Positions 6,401 to 7,009 of a stretch of 7,009 nucleotides of DNA are shown in pieces. The DNA lies in the NCBI GenBank assembly GCA_001803565.1, contig MHDQ01000235.1:1-7009 (forward strand), in the 5' to 3' direction. Source of the stretch: Nitrospinae bacterium RIFCSPLOWO2_12_FULL_45_22. Its GTDB lineage: Bacteria; 2-12-FULL-45-22. The position numbers and the translations under genes are program-made. Under the pieces are notes generated by a model that did no database searches, was not told where the DNA came from, and saw nothing but the letters and a program-made list of their open reading frames with translations. The stretch's first letter is position 1; every line of letters starts with the position of its first letter.

Positions 6401-6478
6401 TTATTGATATACTGAATTGTCCATAGGGAGATAATTTTCCCTGGAGAGAGCCTGTGCTATCAAATCTTGAGGAAACAT
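6401..6478 (-). CDS. Possible 25-residue peptide or gene remnant
   Basis: An ATG at 6478 opens 25 codons to a TAA at 6401. The peptide begins MFPQDLIAQALSREN and ends in MDNSVYQ; its mixed charged, proline and aromatic content looks protein-like, but the frame is too short to judge. It has no well-spaced Shine-Dalgarno site and lies just downstream of the terminator at 6493-6536, so it is unlikely to be well expressed. It could be the decayed edge of a gene. No family is recognised. Confidence 0.2.
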   Translation of the reverse strand: MFPQDLIAQALSRENYLPMDNSVYQ

Positions 6479-6491
6479 TTCTCGCAAACCA

Positions 6492-6588
6492 TAAAAAAAG
6501 GCCGCTATCTAAACCTATATCGCTTAGATAGCGGCCCGACTACCAGTTATTATTTAACCTCCAGAAATATAAGCTATTTCTGGACCCG
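6492..6588. repeat. Direct repeat copy 1 (two-hairpin element)
   Basis: About 97 bases, matching 6690-6785 with three substitutions (6543, 6573, 6575) and one base fewer in the other copy's A-run. In minus-strand order it holds a hairpin of TCCAGAAATA/TATTTCTGGA (6560-6584, 5-base loop), an SD-like GGAGGT linker, and the terminator hairpin at 6500-6536. Similarity ends abruptly at both edges. Confidence 0.9.
6493..6536 (-). terminator. Rho-independent terminator, copy 1
   Basis: On the minus strand, a perfect 13-bp stem (GGCCGCTATCTAA with TTAGATAGCGGCC, 6500-6536) closes an 11-base loop and is followed at once by seven T (6499-6493). It lies 220 bases before the first gene, 5731-6273, so it must be bypassed or antiterminated, or a promoter must lie between 6274 and 6491. 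Confidence 0.88.
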
Positions 6589-6636
6589 GAAAATTCGTAA
6601 ATAAGATCTTTCAAAATCTGCTAAAAAATTACTCAT
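6574..6636 (-). CDS. Possible 20-residue leader peptide before terminator copy 1
   Basis: The ATG at 6636 has GAGG nine bases upstream and opens 20 codons, MSNFLADFERSYLRIFRVQK, to a TAG at 6576-6574. The stop falls inside the loop and distal arm of the first hairpin of repeat copy 1, and the terminator stem starts about 38 bases further on. A short frame ending in one hairpin and followed by a terminator is the layout of ribosome-controlled attenuation. The peptide contains three Phe and no run of one amino acid, so no effector can be named. It may equally be chance. Confidence 0.3.
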   Translation of the reverse strand: MSNFLADFERSYLRIFRVQK

Positions 6637-6638
6637 AA

Positions 6639-6676
6639 TAATTGACCTCTACATAAGTAATTGACCTCCACACAAT
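6639..6676. repeat. 19-base tandem duplication carrying SD-ATG signals
   Basis: Two units, 6639-6657 and 6658-6676, match at 16 of 19 positions. On the minus strand each unit gives an (A/G)GAGGTCAATTA motif followed by ATG 9-10 bases later. The upstream unit leads to ATG-TAG (6654-6649), an immediate start-stop; the downstream unit leads to the 20-codon frame. Confidence 0.65.
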
Positions 6677-6689
6677 TATTTGAAGCAAA

Positions 6690-6785
6690 TAAAAAAGGCC
6701 GCTATCTAAACCTATATCGCTTAGATAGCGGCCCGACTATCAGTTATTATTTAACCTCCAGAAATATAAACCATTTCTGGACCCG
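6690..6785. repeat. Direct repeat copy 2 (two-hairpin element)
   Basis: Second copy of the element at 6492-6588. The first hairpin (minus-strand order) is TCCAGAAAT/ATTTCTGGA (6757-6781) with a 7-base loop. Two substitutions relative to copy 1 fall at the loop and loop-closing pair, and the arms common to both copies are unchanged. The terminator stem and loop are identical to copy 1. Confidence 0.9.
6691..6733 (-). terminator. Rho-independent terminator, copy 2
   Basis: Same 13-bp stem and 11-base loop as the copy at 6493-6536, at 6697-6733, followed on the minus strand by six T (6696-6691). It lies about 80 bases downstream of the predicted transcription start. Confidence 0.88.
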
Positions 6786-6816
6786 AATACCAATATAACT
6801 ATTACTTTGTAGTGTG

Positions 6817-6845
6817 ATTTTATCAACCCTTTTTCTCTATGTCAA
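6817..6845 (-). promoter_or_regulatory. Sigma70-type promoter
   Basis: On the minus strand a perfect TTGACA (6845-6840), a 17-base spacer, and TAAAAT (6822-6817), one base from TATAAT. Start predicted near A6810. This is the best promoter seen in the window, and it drives directly into repeat copy 2. Confidence 0.72.
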
Positions 6846-7009
6846 GATACCTGAAGTTGTTAGTTTCCTCAAAATTACTAAACTAAGCCTCTCTTATACA
6901 AGAGGAACCTTCGTTTCCACTTCTTTATTTCTCAAAAACCTCTCTGAACCTACAATTATCTAAAGTAAGGATAAAATTTTGGGGAAACTCCAGTAATATT
7001 TGATATTGA
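6846..7009. other. Region upstream of the promoter, no gene supported
   Basis: AT-rich sequence with stops in all minus-strand frames and no start with a Shine-Dalgarno site. One minus-strand frame is open from the window edge (7008) to a TAA at 6927-6925, which could be the last 27 codons of an upstream gene, but it is too short to support. A small inverted repeat, CTCTT/AAGAG at 6891-6904 with a 4-base loop, has no T-run. Nothing else is seen. Confidence 0.4.

Larger units (their letters stand above)
6690..6810 (-). ncRNA. Candidate short transcript: leader RNA or small RNA of about 120 nt
   Basis: The promoter at 6817-6845 predicts a start near 6810, and the terminator at 6691-6733 ends the transcript, giving an RNA of about 120 nt. 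It would have a 5' tail, a 9-bp hairpin, a single-stranded purine-rich GGAGGU linker and a 13-bp terminator stem. No ATG, GTG or TTG is suitably placed after the GGAGGU, so it does not look like an mRNA for a peptide. It could be a trans-acting small RNA, or an attenuated 5' leader for the genes at 5731-6273 and beyond. I do not recognise a known riboswitch class. Confidence 0.42.

Noticed and set aside
6395-6411. Minus-strand CTGGCATAAATTTCTA, loosely like a sigma54 promoter
   Set aside because: The -24 GG is present, but the required GC at -12 is missing.
6421-6443. Inverted repeat CCA...AGGGA/TCCCT...TGG upstream of the 5731-6273 gene
   Set aside because: Short, interrupted stem without a T-run or a recognised operator pattern.
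6492-6785. The pair of palindromic repeats considered as a CRISPR array
   Set aside because: Only two units, about 97 bases each, with T-runs typical of terminators and no regular spacers or cas genes.
6925-7009. Minus-strand open frame from the window edge to a TAA, possibly the 3' end of another gene
   Set aside because: Only about 27 codons, AT-rich, with no recognisable protein motif; an open frame of this length is expected by chance.

Overview
This window looks like chromosomal DNA from an uncultivated or little-studied free-living bacterium. It has moderate base composition, clear Shine-Dalgarno sites, sigma70-like signals and rho-independent terminators. The lineage is not decidable from the sequence; the HAMP-linked trehalose-phosphate synthase and the DUF5752 partner recall anaerobic groups such as Desulfobacterota or Nitrospirota, but this is a weak guess from memory. 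Every credible gene lies on the minus strand, so transcription runs from high to low coordinates.

In order of transcription: 6274-7009 is a gene-free leader region. It carries a near-consensus promoter (6817-6845), two about 96% identical copies of a hairpin-plus-terminator element (6690-6785 and 6492-6588), and several very short reading frames. Next come a membrane-anchored protein of unknown function (5731-6273), a 212-residue unknown protein whose last 37 or so codons differ sharply in composition and resemble a diversified C-terminus (4986-5624), and a short protein with half a response-regulator receiver domain fused to an unrelated acidic tail (4523-4927). A pair of REP-like palindromes (4446-4485) separates these from the second block.

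The second block reads as a trehalose/osmotic-stress operon: a DUF5752-like protein built from two related halves (3734-4417), a TreT-type GT4 trehalose synthase (2497-3723), a membrane-bound sensor/HAMP-fused GT20 trehalose-6-phosphate synthase (204-2435), and the start of a CPA2/Kef-type cation:proton antiporter (1-166, cut by the window edge). Gaps are 10, 61 and 37 bases. Two different routes to trehalose sit side by side. No trehalose-6-phosphate phosphatase (OtsB) is visible. The sensor-fused synthase and the antiporter fit a response at the membrane to osmotic or ionic conditions.

The points most worth a second look are the tandem attenuator/small-RNA-like elements, the VR-like tail of the 4986-5624 protein, the half-receiver fusion, the transmembrane sensor-HAMP-GT20 enzyme, and the internal duplication in the DUF5752-like protein.
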